A DNA stretch of 64,000 bases, taken from NCBI GenBank assembly GCA_026129465.1, contig JAHCIA010000001.1:629964-693963 (forward strand). Direction: 5' to 3'. The stretch is from Flavobacteriales bacterium (GTDB lineage Bacteria > Bacteroidota > Bacteroidia > Flavobacteriales_F > PHOS-HE28). A program made the translations under genes and the position numbers. The notes below the pieces were generated by a model. It was not told where the DNA came from. It was given only the letters and a program-made list of their open reading frames with translations, and did not search any database. Of this stretch, positions 36,378-46,180 are shown piece after piece (position 1 is the first letter of the stretch; each line of letters begins with the position of its first letter).

Positions 36378-39300
36378 TCAGCGCAGGATCACCAAGGGGA
36401 AGACCTTCGTTCCGGCGGTTCCTGTGGCGCAGAGGTAACAGGTGCCGCTGAAGGGCTGTGCGATGTGGAGCGGCACGGGGTCCTGGCCGCTGATGCGGAA
36501 GGGTGCCACCACGGTGCGGCCGAGGGCGTCATGCACGGTGATCTCATAGGGCCCGCTGCCGCCGGGCAACAAGGTGAAGGCTCCCGTGCTGGGGTTGGGA
36601 TAGATGGATGGCCAACCGGCCTCCAGGTCATGGCCAAGGCCGGTGGATGGGGTGCCCGCGCAGCTGCAGTCGGCCTGCACGATGTCGTTCAACGTGTTCG
36701 GGTCCCCATCGTCGCAATTGTTCCCTGTCTGCGTCAGGTTGGCGTCGGAGTCGTCGCAATCCGTGCCCAGTGTGGTGGCGCTGTACCCGCTGGGGATGTT
36801 GGCGCCATAGCATACGATCCCCGAGCCGGCGTCATAGCCGTCACCATCCACATCCACATACAATGTGGCGCTCTGCCATACGGTGGCGTTCGCATCGTTG
36901 CAGTCCGTGTTGTTGTCCACATAGCCGTTGGGCGCGGTGCCGCTGTCGCATATGCCCGGCAGGGCATTGTTCGGGTCGCCGTACCCATCGCCATCGGCGT
37001 CCAGATAAAAGGTGGTGGGTATGCCGTATGGCCCGCCTGCCCATGGACCGCAGATCTCATCGGCACCGATATCCGGCGGGTTCTGGCGGGTGTCGCCATC
37101 GAAGTCCGTGGTAATGGTCGCTGGCAGGGTGAATGCGATGCCGCCGCTTTCGGCCAGGGAGAACACTGCGGGGTCCAGGTGCAGAAAACCGGGGTCGTCG
37201 CCATCCGCGCTCAGGAAGGTGGGCATCTCTGACAAGGCGCCGGCATCGCGCGGTGCCAGTCCCCCAAGTGCCTGGTAGGCCGCGAGGGTCGGCACGTGGG
37301 TCGTGCCGTTGGAGAAGATGAAGTCCATGGCGCCATTGCCCACATGGAACAGGTTGCGGTCGGAGACCAGTCCTGCGGCGTTGCTGTAGTTGGTCAGCGT
37401 CGCATCGCTCCGGCGGAAGGCCACCGTTCGTCCACTGGCACCATTGGCGGTGGAAGTGTTCACGATGATGTTGTTGCGCATCACCAGGCGGTTGGACGTG
37501 GCGGTGCCACTTGTGGTGTGCGACACCCCACTGCTTCCGAAATTGTTGGTCCCGGTGCTGCTGGCGTTGAGGTGGATGGTGTTGAAGGACACGTAGCGGT
37601 TGCTGAATGAGGCCGTGCCCAGCAGGTCGATGCCGATCACCTGTGCTGGATTCGCGCCGGTGGTACCCGTCGCCGAGGCCCGCAGATCGCCGATCAGGTT
37701 GTTGTGGATGAAGATGTTGCGGTTGGAGGTGCTCGTACCATTGCCAACGTTGGTCTCCACCCTTATGCCGCGCACCACCACCAGGTTGCCCGCATTGGTG
37801 GCATGCAGGCCGCTGATCCGGTTGCGCGCCACGGTCACCGTGGGCTCCGATGGCGTGGTCACACCGGTTCCCTCGAGATCGATGCCCACGAGGGGGAAGT
37901 TCCCGGTCACCACCAGCCCATGGATGCGGTTGCCGACCACGTTCGCCGGTACGTTGATGCGGATACCGCTGGCGATATTGGGGGATACGTTCCCGCCACA
38001 GGTGATGCCCTCGATCGTGTTGTTGGTGGCGGTGGCGAAGCCTGTTCCACCCAATTGCAGCCCGACCAAGGCGCCACTGGTACCCGCCCTGGTGATGTTG
38101 CGGATGGTATTGCCGCTCACCGTGGAAGCCCCGGAGCCCCCAACACCAAGCACGGCCAGATTGAGTGTATTGGTACCCGTGACATCCCAGTTGGTGAAGG
38201 TGTTGTTGATCACCGTCCGCGTCACATTGTTGCTGTTGCTGGCCATGTCCCAGCCAAGGACCAACCCGAAACCGCTGAAGGTGATGTTGCTGAAGTCATT
38301 GCCGATGCTCTCTTCGAAAGCCCCTGGCGTGGTGCCGTTCTGGGCCCTGTACAGGAGCAGCGCCCCGAAGCCCCCCGTCGTTTGCATGAAGGATCCCACG
38401 ATGCGGTTGTTGTTCACCCGCTTGGTCGAGTTGGCCGGTATGGTCACGCTGTTGATCATGGTCACGTCCCCGGTGGTCTTCACCTGCAGGTCGGTGAACA
38501 GGTTGTTGTTGATGTTGTGGCTGCGTGACCCTGAGTTGCAGCTGATGAAGGTGATGGCCCCGGACGCGGTCGGCCCAGCGTTGGTGTGGTCGATCTTGTG
38601 GAATTCGTTGCCACTGACCGAGAGCGACGAACCGGCGGTGTTGTTGTTGGTGTTGAAATGGACGTAGATGGCCTGGATGGCGTTGTTGCTTGTGGCCTGG
38701 CTTAGGGAGATGCGGTTGTTGTCGATGACCTGGGTCGTCACACCCTGCGGTGCCGTGGGCGTCCCGGCCCCACCATTGGCGCCGGTCGTCTGGTTGTCGA
38801 CATAGATCCCCCGCAGGACACCACCGTTGTATCCGGCGAAACTGGTGATGTCGTTGTTGGCGATGATGTAGTTGCGCGTGTTGCGCAGCGTGATCGCGTT
38901 CTGGCCGGCCTGGATGCCGACGGCGCCCGCACCACCGGGCGCGCCTGTGGAGCCGAAGTTGGTGATGATGTTCCCATCCGCTGGGCTGAGGCCGCCGATG
39001 GTCACATTGTCGTTGTAGGCGTTCACCGCCGGAGGTGTGCTGGAGGCGGACTTGGCCCCCACCACCGCGATGCCGATGTTCACACTGCTGATGGCGTTGC
39101 CGCGCACCACCAGGCCGGAGCAGGAGTAGGCCGCCGGCATCGCCGCAGGGGCCGAAAGACCGATGGTGGTGTTGGGGGTCTCCGCAGGGTGCCAGGCGTT
39201 GGCATAGACCCCGAAGCTGGTGGGGTAGAGCCGGTCCAGGGCGATGTCGTTGTTCCGGACGGTGCAGTTCAGCGGGCCGTTGGTGGTGCTCGCCAGGGTC

Positions 39301-39818
39301 AGGGCCACACCCCATTCGGTCATGTTCTGGCCAGCCCCGGAATACACCGGCGTGGCACCATGCTCCCGCAACCGGAAGTTCTCGATGGTGATCCAGTCGC
39401 CGCCCCGGATCTCGAAAATGGCGTCGTGTGTGATGTTCGGGACCGGTACCGCCGCCGTCACGGTAACTGTGGGGCTGGTGCCCGCACCCCTGAAGGTGAT
39501 GGTGTTGGCCGCCGTACCCGAGGCCGTGATGATGTAGCCGCCCTGGGGTGTGGTCTGGTCCGTATTGACAGTGATCACCACCGGAGAGGTGGCGCTGGGG
39601 TTGGCCAGGGTATTCAACGCGTTGATGGCATCCGCCAGGGAGCCGTACGAGGCTGCCAGGCCTGATCCTCCGTTGGTGGTGACCTGTGCCGCTGCGACCA
39701 AGGGCGATGCGAGCAAGAGAAGGGCGAAAAGACGCTGTACGCCAGAGCCCAAAGTCTTGGCTCCCAGGCTGGCAAGTATCCTCATCGGTGGTACAGGTCC
39801 CATGGTATCAGTCGTCAT
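36378..39818 (-). CDS. Surface protein: beta-helix head with two MopE-like repeats and a short T9SS type A tail
   Basis: About 1146 residues. Signal region: VQRLFALLLLASPLVAAAQ. Residues ~40-930 are the same beta-helix head as in the 31392 gene (TTNGGSGLAASYGSLADAIN ... FLHLDPAVFSLAESGGIAF). The C-terminal part differs: two MopE-like units (YLDADGDGYGDPNNAL; YVDVDGDGYDAGSG), a short cysteine stretch, then a compact T9SS domain (IYPNPSTGAFTLLPGGSG ... HDALGRTVV). It does not carry the ~450-residue cassette. ATG at 39818 is chosen; 39803 and 39785 are alternatives. A candidate operator lies 212-242 bp upstream. Head and tail thus recombine independently in this family. Confidence 0.86.
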   Translation of the reverse strand: MTTDTMGPVPPMRILASLGAKTLGSGVQRLFALLLLASPLVAAAQVTTNGGSGLAASYGSLADAINALNTLANPSATSPVVITVNTDQTTPQGGYIITASGTAANTITFRGAGTSPTVTVTAAVPVPNITHDAIFEIRGGDWITIENFRLREHGATPVYSGAGQNMTEWGVALTLASTTNGPLNCTVRNNDIALDRLYPTSFGVYANAWHPAETPNTTIGLSAPAAMPAAYSCSGLVVRGNAISSVNIGIAVVGAKSASSTPPAVNAYNDNVTIGGLSPADGNIITNFGSTGAPGGAGAVGIQAGQNAITLRNTRNYIIANNDITSFAGYNGGVLRGIYVDNQTTGANGGAGTPTAPQGVTTQVIDNNRISLSQATSNNAIQAIYVHFNTNNNTAGSSLSVSGNEFHKIDHTNAGPTASGAITFISCNSGSRSHNINNNLFTDLQVKTTGDVTMINSVTIPANSTKRVNNNRIVGSFMQTTGGFGALLLYRAQNGTTPGAFEESIGNDFSNITFSGFGLVLGWDMASNSNNVTRTVINNTFTNWDVTGTNTLNLAVLGVGGSGASTVSGNTIRNITRAGTSGALVGLQLGGTGFATATNNTIEGITCGGNVSPNIASGIRINVPANVVGNRIHGLVVTGNFPLVGIDLEGTGVTTPSEPTVTVARNRISGLHATNAGNLVVVRGIRVETNVGNGTSTSNRNIFIHNNLIGDLRASATGTTGANPAQVIGIDLLGTASFSNRYVSFNTIHLNASSTGTNNFGSSGVSHTTSGTATSNRLVMRNNIIVNTSTANGASGRTVAFRRSDATLTNYSNAAGLVSDRNLFHVGNGAMDFIFSNGTTHVPTLAAYQALGGLAPRDAGALSEMPTFLSADGDDPGFLHLDPAVFSLAESGGIAFTLPATITTDFDGDTRQNPPDIGADEICGPWAGGPYGIPTTFYLDADGDGYGDPNNALPGICDSGTAPNGYVDNNTDCNDANATVWQSATLYVDVDGDGYDAGSGIVCYGANIPSGYSATTLGTDCDDSDANLTQTGNNCDDGDPNTLNDIVQADCSCAGTPSTGLGHDLEAGWPSIYPNPSTGAFTLLPGGSGPYEITVHDALGRTVVAPFRISGQDPVPLHIAQPFSGTCYLCATGTAGTKVFPLVILR
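37010..39700 (-). repeat. Beta-helix head block, copy B
   Basis: Direct-repeat partner of the block at about 33540-36210. The protein similarity is broken only by scattered substitutions, for example AGYNGGVLRGIYVDNQTTGA against EEYNGGVLRGIYVDNQTTGS. Confidence 0.8.
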
Positions 39819-40020
39819 CAGTGTTCTTGTGTTCAAGGGTGTTGCCGGTTTCTGTTTCGGACGTTGCCGTCCATCATGGCGTGTTCGTGTCCGACCCCAC
39901 TGGGCAGGTTCGTGTGTTTCCATCCTGGGAGTCTTCCTCGCGATGCCCGTCTTGGGGATAGGCCACAGCTGCGGTCGCTGTCTGTGTTCGGCGTGCAAGG
40001 TGCGCTGCCGCTCCGCCCAG

Positions 40021-40079
40021 GGCCGTACTATCCTGCGGCGTTCTTCACCGATCTTGCGGCATGGAGCGGAAATGCCTGG
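40021..40079. promoter_or_regulatory. Candidate operator with two 21-bp-spaced boxes, copy 1
   Basis: A 59-bp element whose plus strand contains ATCCTGCGGC (40030-40039) and ATCTTGCGGC (40051-40060), start-to-start 21 bp. The same element occurs at 46433-46492. It lies upstream of the minus-strand gene starting at 39818 and directly behind the end of the hybrid regulator gene, whose AraC-type domain normally binds direct repeats. Confidence 0.5.
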
Positions 40080-40082
40080 CGA

Positions 40083-43000
40083 TCAAGCCTTGATATGCTC
40101 CGAAGGGCGGTGGCCGTAGGCTTGGAAATAGACGTCGCTGAAGTAGTTCGGGGTGTTGAAGCCACATGCATAGGCCACGTCGGCCACCGTATGCCCCCCT
40201 TGTTCCAACAGGGTCTGTGCCTTGGCCAGGCGGAAGTCACGCATGAGCACCACCGGGGTGCTGCCGGTGAGCGCCTTGATCTTGCGCAGCGCCTGGCTAC
40301 GGCTCAGGTGAAGCGCCTGTGCCAACTCTTCCACACCAAAGTCCGGGTCGGCGAAATGCTTCTCCAGCACCAAGCGCACCTGCACCAGGAAGACGTGCTC
40401 GATGTCTTCGGGGATGGGCCCGCCGTTGGATCGCGGACCGGTCTCCCGGCCCTCCGATCCCGCCTTTTCCAAAGCGGCCGTGCGCTCCTCCCACTCACGC
40501 TGGTAGCGTTGCTGGATATTCCGCTGCAAACGGTGCAGGTTCTCCAGCACAGCCAGCAGTTCGCGTTCGTCGAACGGCTTCACCAGGTAGGCATCGGCCC
40601 CCCTGGTGATGCCCTCCAGTCGTGAGGGCTGGTCGCTTCGTGCGGTGAGCATCGCCACCGGGATATGGCTGGTCAGGGCGTCACCTTTCAATGCATGGCA
40701 CAATGCGAAGCCGTCCATGCCGGGCATCATCACGTCGCTCAGGATCAGGTCGGGAATGTGCTCCCTGGCCATGGCCAGTCCTTGGTCACCATCGCGGGCG
40801 CGCAACACATGGTGCTGGGCCGATACGCAGTCCATGATGTAGTCGCCCACGTCGGGGTCATCCTCCACCACCAGAAGCACAGGTCGATCCCCATCGAAGG
40901 TCCTCGCCTCAGCCACAGGAGCAGGTTCTTGCGTGCTGACAGGGACCTGCTCCTCATCGGCGGGTTGGGCCACCTGTCCGGGCTCGGCATACTCCAGGGA
41001 CAGTTTGACGGTGAAGCAGGCGCCTTTGCCCAACTCACTCTCCACCAAGACCTTGCCCCCCATCGCGTCCACCAATTCTTTCACCAGGGCCAGCCCGATC
41101 CCGGTTCCTCCCGATGCGATGCGGTCATGGCTTTCGCTCTGGAAGAAGCGATCGAAGATGCGTGGCAGGTCCGCTTCGGCCATGCCCGGTCCGGTATCGC
41201 TTACCTCCAAGGTCAGGTCGCACAGGACATGGCTGGCAATGATGGCCCGTACCGTGACCACCCCAGCGGGCGGGGTGAATTTCAAGGCGTTGCCCACCAG
41301 GTTGTCGGCGATCTGGCGCAGGCGCTCCGCGTCGTACAGCACGATCACATCATCACCGGTGACCTCCACATCCAAGCGCAAGCCGCGCACACCCGCCAGG
41401 GAATGATGCGCTCGCAGGATGCGGCGCAGGTAGGCACGCAATTGGCCTGGCCGGCGATCCAGTTCCAGCCGCCCATGTTCCAACCGGGTCAGGTCCAATA
41501 CCTGATCGACCAGGCCCAACAGGCGTTGGCTGTTGCGTTGTATCACGGCCGCCTTGCCCTGCACCTCCGCCGGGGCCGTGGTGTCAGCGCCCAGTTGTCC
41601 GGCCAATCCCTGTATCACGGTGATCGGTGTGCGGAACTCGTGCGTCACATTGGCGAAGAACCGGTCCTTGAACGCGTTGAGTTCCAGGACGCGTGCGGCT
41701 TCGGCGAGCTTCGCCCGGCGGCGCGTCGCCTGGCGCAGCAGCACCACGGTGATCAGGGCCAACAAGGCCAACCAAAGCGCGATGGCCCATTTGCGGAGAT
41801 ACCAGACCTGCATCACGGTGATGGGTATGTCCAGTTCATTGAGCGCCGCCACCCCGCGGTGGTCGAAGGCCTTCACGCGAAAGCGGTAATCACCAGGTGT
41901 CAGTCCATGGTAGCTGACCTCGGCACGGTCACCGGTATTGAACCACGGCGGTTCGAGGCCCTCCAGGTAGTAGCTGAAGCGATGCGCGCTGGGATCGGTG
42001 AGCTTGTCCAGGGCGAAGGCGATGGACATGGTGCGCTCATGCGGCCGCAGGGTGATGCGTTGCGACAGGCCGGTGTGATGCTCGGTCCAGGTGGTGGCGC
42101 GGTCATCGGAAATGCGGAGCTGGACCGGCCGCAAGCGGGCCCCATCGCGCGGGATCGCGCTCACCTCGGCGGGATCGAAGTGCACCAGGCCGTTCTGTCC
42201 GCCCATCCAGCAGCGGCCCCCGGCGTCGAGCAATACCGGTCCGGTGTTGAACTCGTTGAAGGGCAGGCCATCCTCCATGCGGAAGTTGAGGCATTGCCCG
42301 GTGTTGGGGTCCACCAGGGTCAAGCCGTTGTTGGTGCCCACCCAAAGCCGGTCGCGCTCACCCAGCAGGCTGAACACCACCGGGTCGGCCAGGCCATCCG
42401 CTTCGCTGATGTGCCGTATCACGCGCCAGGTGTTGGTGTCCACGCAGAGGATGCCGTTGCTGGTGCCTATGTGAAGCATGTGCCCGGCGGGCACGATACC
42501 ACGCACACCTTTCTCCAGCATTGGCTCGCTCAACCGCAGGTCGATGGTGCGTACCCGCATGCTTCCGAGTTCCACGATGCGCAGCCCCCTGCTGTCCGGC
42601 ACATAGAGCCGTTGCCCGGTGAGGAGCACTTCGGCATCCTGCGCCTTGGACAGCGGGAAGGGGCCGCCGAGGCGTTCAGCCGCCGGATCGAAGAGCACGG
42701 CGCTGTCATTCTCCAGAAAAAGGATGCAACGATCGCCGGACCGGGAGGCATGCAGGGAGGTGATGCGTGCGCCATGCACCGTTGGGCCCGGCCTCAACTG
42801 GGGACCGTCGCCCACGAAGGCATGCAACCGCCCGTCGCTGATGACCCAGACCGTGCCATTGGCCGCCTTGCAGATCCCTTCCACGAGCGCGGTACCGCCA
42901 TCGGGCGATCTGGCGGCCATGGTCGTGATCGATCCGCTGGCATCCACGCGCAGCATGCCTCCGTTGTCCTCGAACATCAGATAGCGGGCTCCGGACTCCT

Positions 43001-44024
43001 CCACCAAGCCTCGAATGCTGCGGCCCTTGCCCGCGTTGACGCCGCTGGTGGGCGATGCGGCGATTGGTGTGAACCAGGGCAGCGGCTCGCGCAGCCGCAG
43101 CAGGCCCGCTTCCGTGCATGACCAGAGGATCCCTTCCGTATCGCGGAACACCCGGCTCGCACGCGCCACCAATTTGCCATGGTCGATGGTCTCGCCGGTC
43201 TGAAGGTCAACGTACATCAGATGGTGCCCCCCCACCATCAGCCAGTAGCCGCCAGCATCGTCCAGGTCGTGGAACTCCACCATGTGACCCAACTCGGCAT
43301 GGGGCAGCTGGATGCGCTGCAAGCTTCCATCCGGTCGTGGCAGCCAAAAGGATCCAGTGCTTAGCGATATGGCGCGGTCCTGTGCTGCGGCCGGTTGCCG
43401 CAGAGGTGTCTCGGGTCCCGTCGCTGGTCCGAGCGGCACGATGCGCGCATCGCTGCGGTGCAACCAGATGCGGCCATCACGGGTGCGCTGGAACGCCCAT
43501 GGCCGGTACTCATAGCCGGCGAGTTCCCGCACCCGTTTGCGCAGCGATTCGGGACTTCCGAGGGGCTGCAATACATCATAGAAGGGGTAGAGATACGGGC
43601 AGATGCGCTGCATGTCAGGTTTGGTGGGCAGCACAATGGGCCCCACCTTCACCTCGGTCCGTTCCGTCAGGGGGTCGAAACGCAAGGCGTGCCGGCCGTT
43701 CTTCTCCACAAGCCAGACCCACCCCTCGGGGTCCACATGGAACCTCGGCACGCCGATGAGGCTCCGCTGCAGGGTGTCCGGAACAAGGCGGTTGAAACTC
43801 TCGAAACGGTGCCCGTCGAACCGCTGGATGCCCTGCTGCCCCAGGACCCATAGGAAGCCATTGTCATCGCGATACACGTCCGTGGGCATCCCGACGGAGA
43901 GGCCGTCTTCGGTGGTGTAGAGGCGGGTGTTGACCGCCTGACCGGCACCATCGGCTGGCAGCATCCACGCCATGACGGCACCCAACAACACCGTTCGCAC
44001 ACGACGATGCGACAGCCGGGACAT
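40083..44024 (-). CDS. Hybrid two-component regulator (sensor propeller, histidine kinase, receiver, AraC-type DNA-binding domain)
   Basis: About 1313 residues in the one-protein two-component layout typical of Bacteroidota. The N-terminal periplasmic part has two-component-propeller repeats (YTTEDGLSVGMPTDVYRDDN; DRLWVGTNNGLTLVD) and a Y_Y_Y domain (FSYYLEGLEPPWFN ... LTPGDYRFRVKAFD). One transmembrane helix follows (WAIALWLALLALITVVLLRQ). The kinase has HEFRTPITVIQG, NLVGNALKFTPP, DTGPGMAEADL and GGTGIGLALVKEL; the receiver has LLVVEDDPDVGDY and DLILSDVMMPGMDG with LVKPFDERE. The C-terminus is a helix-turn-helix of AraC type (VADVAYACGFNTPNYFSDVY). Such proteins usually control polysaccharide-utilisation loci, but no susC/susD or glycosidase is present here. 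ATG at 44024 starts the signal region; TAACTTTC at 44056-44063 (minus strand) could be a -7 box. Confidence 0.93.
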   Translation of the reverse strand: MSRLSHRRVRTVLLGAVMAWMLPADGAGQAVNTRLYTTEDGLSVGMPTDVYRDDNGFLWVLGQQGIQRFDGHRFESFNRLVPDTLQRSLIGVPRFHVDPEGWVWLVEKNGRHALRFDPLTERTEVKVGPIVLPTKPDMQRICPYLYPFYDVLQPLGSPESLRKRVRELAGYEYRPWAFQRTRDGRIWLHRSDARIVPLGPATGPETPLRQPAAAQDRAISLSTGSFWLPRPDGSLQRIQLPHAELGHMVEFHDLDDAGGYWLMVGGHHLMYVDLQTGETIDHGKLVARASRVFRDTEGILWSCTEAGLLRLREPLPWFTPIAASPTSGVNAGKGRSIRGLVEESGARYLMFEDNGGMLRVDASGSITTMAARSPDGGTALVEGICKAANGTVWVISDGRLHAFVGDGPQLRPGPTVHGARITSLHASRSGDRCILFLENDSAVLFDPAAERLGGPFPLSKAQDAEVLLTGQRLYVPDSRGLRIVELGSMRVRTIDLRLSEPMLEKGVRGIVPAGHMLHIGTSNGILCVDTNTWRVIRHISEADGLADPVVFSLLGERDRLWVGTNNGLTLVDPNTGQCLNFRMEDGLPFNEFNTGPVLLDAGGRCWMGGQNGLVHFDPAEVSAIPRDGARLRPVQLRISDDRATTWTEHHTGLSQRITLRPHERTMSIAFALDKLTDPSAHRFSYYLEGLEPPWFNTGDRAEVSYHGLTPGDYRFRVKAFDHRGVAALNELDIPITVMQVWYLRKWAIALWLALLALITVVLLRQATRRRAKLAEAARVLELNAFKDRFFANVTHEFRTPITVIQGLAGQLGADTTAPAEVQGKAAVIQRNSQRLLGLVDQVLDLTRLEHGRLELDRRPGQLRAYLRRILRAHHSLAGVRGLRLDVEVTGDDVIVLYDAERLRQIADNLVGNALKFTPPAGVVTVRAIIASHVLCDLTLEVSDTGPGMAEADLPRIFDRFFQSESHDRIASGGTGIGLALVKELVDAMGGKVLVESELGKGACFTVKLSLEYAEPGQVAQPADEEQVPVSTQEPAPVAEARTFDGDRPVLLVVEDDPDVGDYIMDCVSAQHHVLRARDGDQGLAMAREHIPDLILSDVMMPGMDGFALCHALKGDALTSHIPVAMLTARSDQPSRLEGITRGADAYLVKPFDERELLAVLENLHRLQRNIQQRYQREWEERTAALEKAGSEGRETGPRSNGGPIPEDIEHVFLVQVRLVLEKHFADPDFGVEELAQALHLSRSQALRKIKALTGSTPVVLMRDFRLAKAQTLLEQGGHTVADVAYACGFNTPNYFSDVYFQAYGHRPSEHIKA

Positions 44025-44266
44025 CTTCGCTTGCACTTGCCGATTGTAGGGGTGAAAGTTAGTGTCCTGCAGCACCATGCATCCTGCGGACGAACACGGG
44101 GGGAGCCACCACAAGGCAGCGCATCATGGATAGGCCGACCGTGATGATCGGCGATGCCATGGGCAAGACGTCCGACTACCTGATCATTGGCACGACCGTG
44201 CGCCATGGACAAGCCGGGGAGCGGTCCCGCCTCCCTTGGAACATTGATCCCCGGGGCTCCCCAAGC

Positions 44267-46180
44267 CTATTCCTTCACGAACCGAGCGACCCTGTCGCCG
44301 ATCCGCAACAAGTAGAGCCCTCGTGGCAAGGTGCTCACATTGAGCAGGCCTTCGTGGAGCACCACATCGGGGAGGGGTACATGCGCACCGGCCGCCGTGA
44401 AAACCTGCACCGTGGTCCCTTCTTCGGGGTCGGCCCCCACGATATACAACACATCGTTCGCCGGATTGGGGAACACGCGGAGGCCCGGATGCATATCCGT
44501 GGTCACAGCACGCACTTCCGAATAGGTGGCCATACCGTAAAGATCCACCTGCCTGAGACGGTAGTAGTTGGTGCCCGGTAAGGGCCCCAGGTCCATGTAG
44601 CGGTAGAGGATCGGGGACATGGAGTGGCCTGCACCTGGGATACGGGCCAGGCCCTCGAAGGTCGCTCCTCCCCGGCTGCGTTCCACATCGAACCAGGCAT
44701 TGCCGGTCTCGCTGGCTGTGGCCCAATCCAGCTGGACGGCATCCGGTCCAGCGGGCTGTGCGGAGAAGTGCAGCCACTCGATCGGCAATGGGGTGTTGTT
44801 GTAATGGATCGTGGCAAGTGTGAAGAATGGCCGTTCGGCATCCAGTGTGACCCCTGCGAATTCGATGCGGGCCCCGTCCATCACCGCGCCGGAGATCACC
44901 ATGGCGTTCGTCCAGTTCGTACCATCGTCATCCACCAACAGGCGGAGGTTCCCCAGGGGCGTGTACCCCACCAGCATGTAGGCCTCGAATCCGACCGTGA
45001 CGAGCTGGCTGAAGTTCGTCGCCTGCGACTTCCACACCCGTTGGATCCTCGCCTCTATGCCCGGGGGCAGGTCAATGAAGCAGTTCGGGTCGGAGATCTC
45101 GGTCTGCAGGGAAAGCCCGTTGTTGCCCCACATCAGGAATGAGGTGTTCGCGTCGAACGAATGGCCATTGGCGGCGTTGCTCGCGTCAATGCTCACCAGG
45201 CCAATGGACACCGGCTCTCCATTGTTCACGCTGATGGACTGCTTTTGTACCAGCGCGCTCGCATCGTCCCGCCCGATCCCGGCGATATCGTTGTTGTACC
45301 CCGCGTTCAAGGGTTTGTCCCAGATGGTCGTGTTGTTCGCGCTCACATAGTTGAATGCGGCACCCACCCCCGTATTGCCACCGCGGGTGATGCCGTACTT
45401 CACTGCGAGGTAGGATTCGATCCGGCGTATCTGTAACGCGTTGAGGGAGTTGCTGTAGATCACGATCTCGCCCAAGCCCCCGGTGAGGTATTCGGATCCC
45501 CCGCCAGCCGCATTGCGTCCCACCCGGAGGCCTGTGGTGATGTTCGGATTGAAAGTGGTGTTGCCGCAGATACTGCACGCGAGGGACACCGAGTTCAACC
45601 GGTGCGCAGCATTCACACCGAGGCCGGAAACGGCGAACAACGCGGCGGAGTTGACCGAGTATTCCGTCGGCATGCCGAAGTCGGCGGTGTATCCGCTCGA
45701 TCCTGTCGAGGTCTGTATCCTGAAGGTGGGCTTCATCTGGATCCGCTTCGTGGACAGACCCGTGGAGTAGCTCAGTGCCGTGGCGTACGTGGTGTTGTGA
45801 TCGCTCACCAGGAACACGCTGCCTGCTGTGCCATACAGGTCAGGCGAGGTGGAACCGTTCTCCAATCGGGTCAGGTTGGCCGCCGAGAAGGACACCCTCG
45901 GGTTGTAGTTGTAACGCTTGTAGTTGACGTCCCCGCTGGTAAGTCCCGGTCGATAGGCGGCGTTCCCTTGGTTGAGTTGAAAACCGGTCGCACTGCCTCC
46001 GCTCGTGTTCCATGCACTGACCGGATCACCTACAACGTTCAGGTCGGCCTTGTACCAGGCGGCCAGGTTGGCGGTCACCCCACCGGGAGCTTGCCCCCGA
46101 CAGACCGCTGCGACCACAAGAAGAGTCGCGCACGACATGAACCGCCGTGTGATGCGTTGGAGCTTTTGTGCGTTGAGCAT
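44267..46180 (-). CDS. T9SS-sorted surface protein with concanavalin-like and DUF8202-type region
   Basis: About 637 residues. Signal region: FMSCATLLVVAAVCRGQ. The N-terminal ~260 residues (VTANLAAWYKADLNVVGDPV ... GGLGEIVIYSNSLNALQIRR) look like a lectin/LamG-type jelly roll. It continues into LAVKYGITRGGNTG and a region with IGRDDASALVQKQS and FLMWGNNGLSLQT, the pattern found in many Bacteroidota surface proteins (DUF8202-like). An FN3-like segment (VQLDWATASETGNAWFDVER) and a T9SS type A tail (VFPNPANDVLYIVGAD ... LPRGLYLLRIGD) follow. Function is unknown; carbohydrate or matrix binding is an inference from the fold. A candidate operator lies 262-292 bp upstream. Confidence 0.82.
   Translation of the reverse strand: MLNAQKLQRITRRFMSCATLLVVAAVCRGQAPGGVTANLAAWYKADLNVVGDPVSAWNTSGGSATGFQLNQGNAAYRPGLTSGDVNYKRYNYNPRVSFSAANLTRLENGSTSPDLYGTAGSVFLVSDHNTTYATALSYSTGLSTKRIQMKPTFRIQTSTGSSGYTADFGMPTEYSVNSAALFAVSGLGVNAAHRLNSVSLACSICGNTTFNPNITTGLRVGRNAAGGGSEYLTGGLGEIVIYSNSLNALQIRRIESYLAVKYGITRGGNTGVGAAFNYVSANNTTIWDKPLNAGYNNDIAGIGRDDASALVQKQSISVNNGEPVSIGLVSIDASNAANGHSFDANTSFLMWGNNGLSLQTEISDPNCFIDLPPGIEARIQRVWKSQATNFSQLVTVGFEAYMLVGYTPLGNLRLLVDDDGTNWTNAMVISGAVMDGARIEFAGVTLDAERPFFTLATIHYNNTPLPIEWLHFSAQPAGPDAVQLDWATASETGNAWFDVERSRGGATFEGLARIPGAGHSMSPILYRYMDLGPLPGTNYYRLRQVDLYGMATYSEVRAVTTDMHPGLRVFPNPANDVLYIVGADPEEGTTVQVFTAAGAHVPLPDVVLHEGLLNVSTLPRGLYLLRIGDRVARFVKE

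Noticed and set aside
44088..44097. Third copy of the candidate operator upstream of the hybrid regulator
   Set aside because: A single ATCCTGCGG box is present without the partner 21 bp away, so it is not distinguishable from chance.
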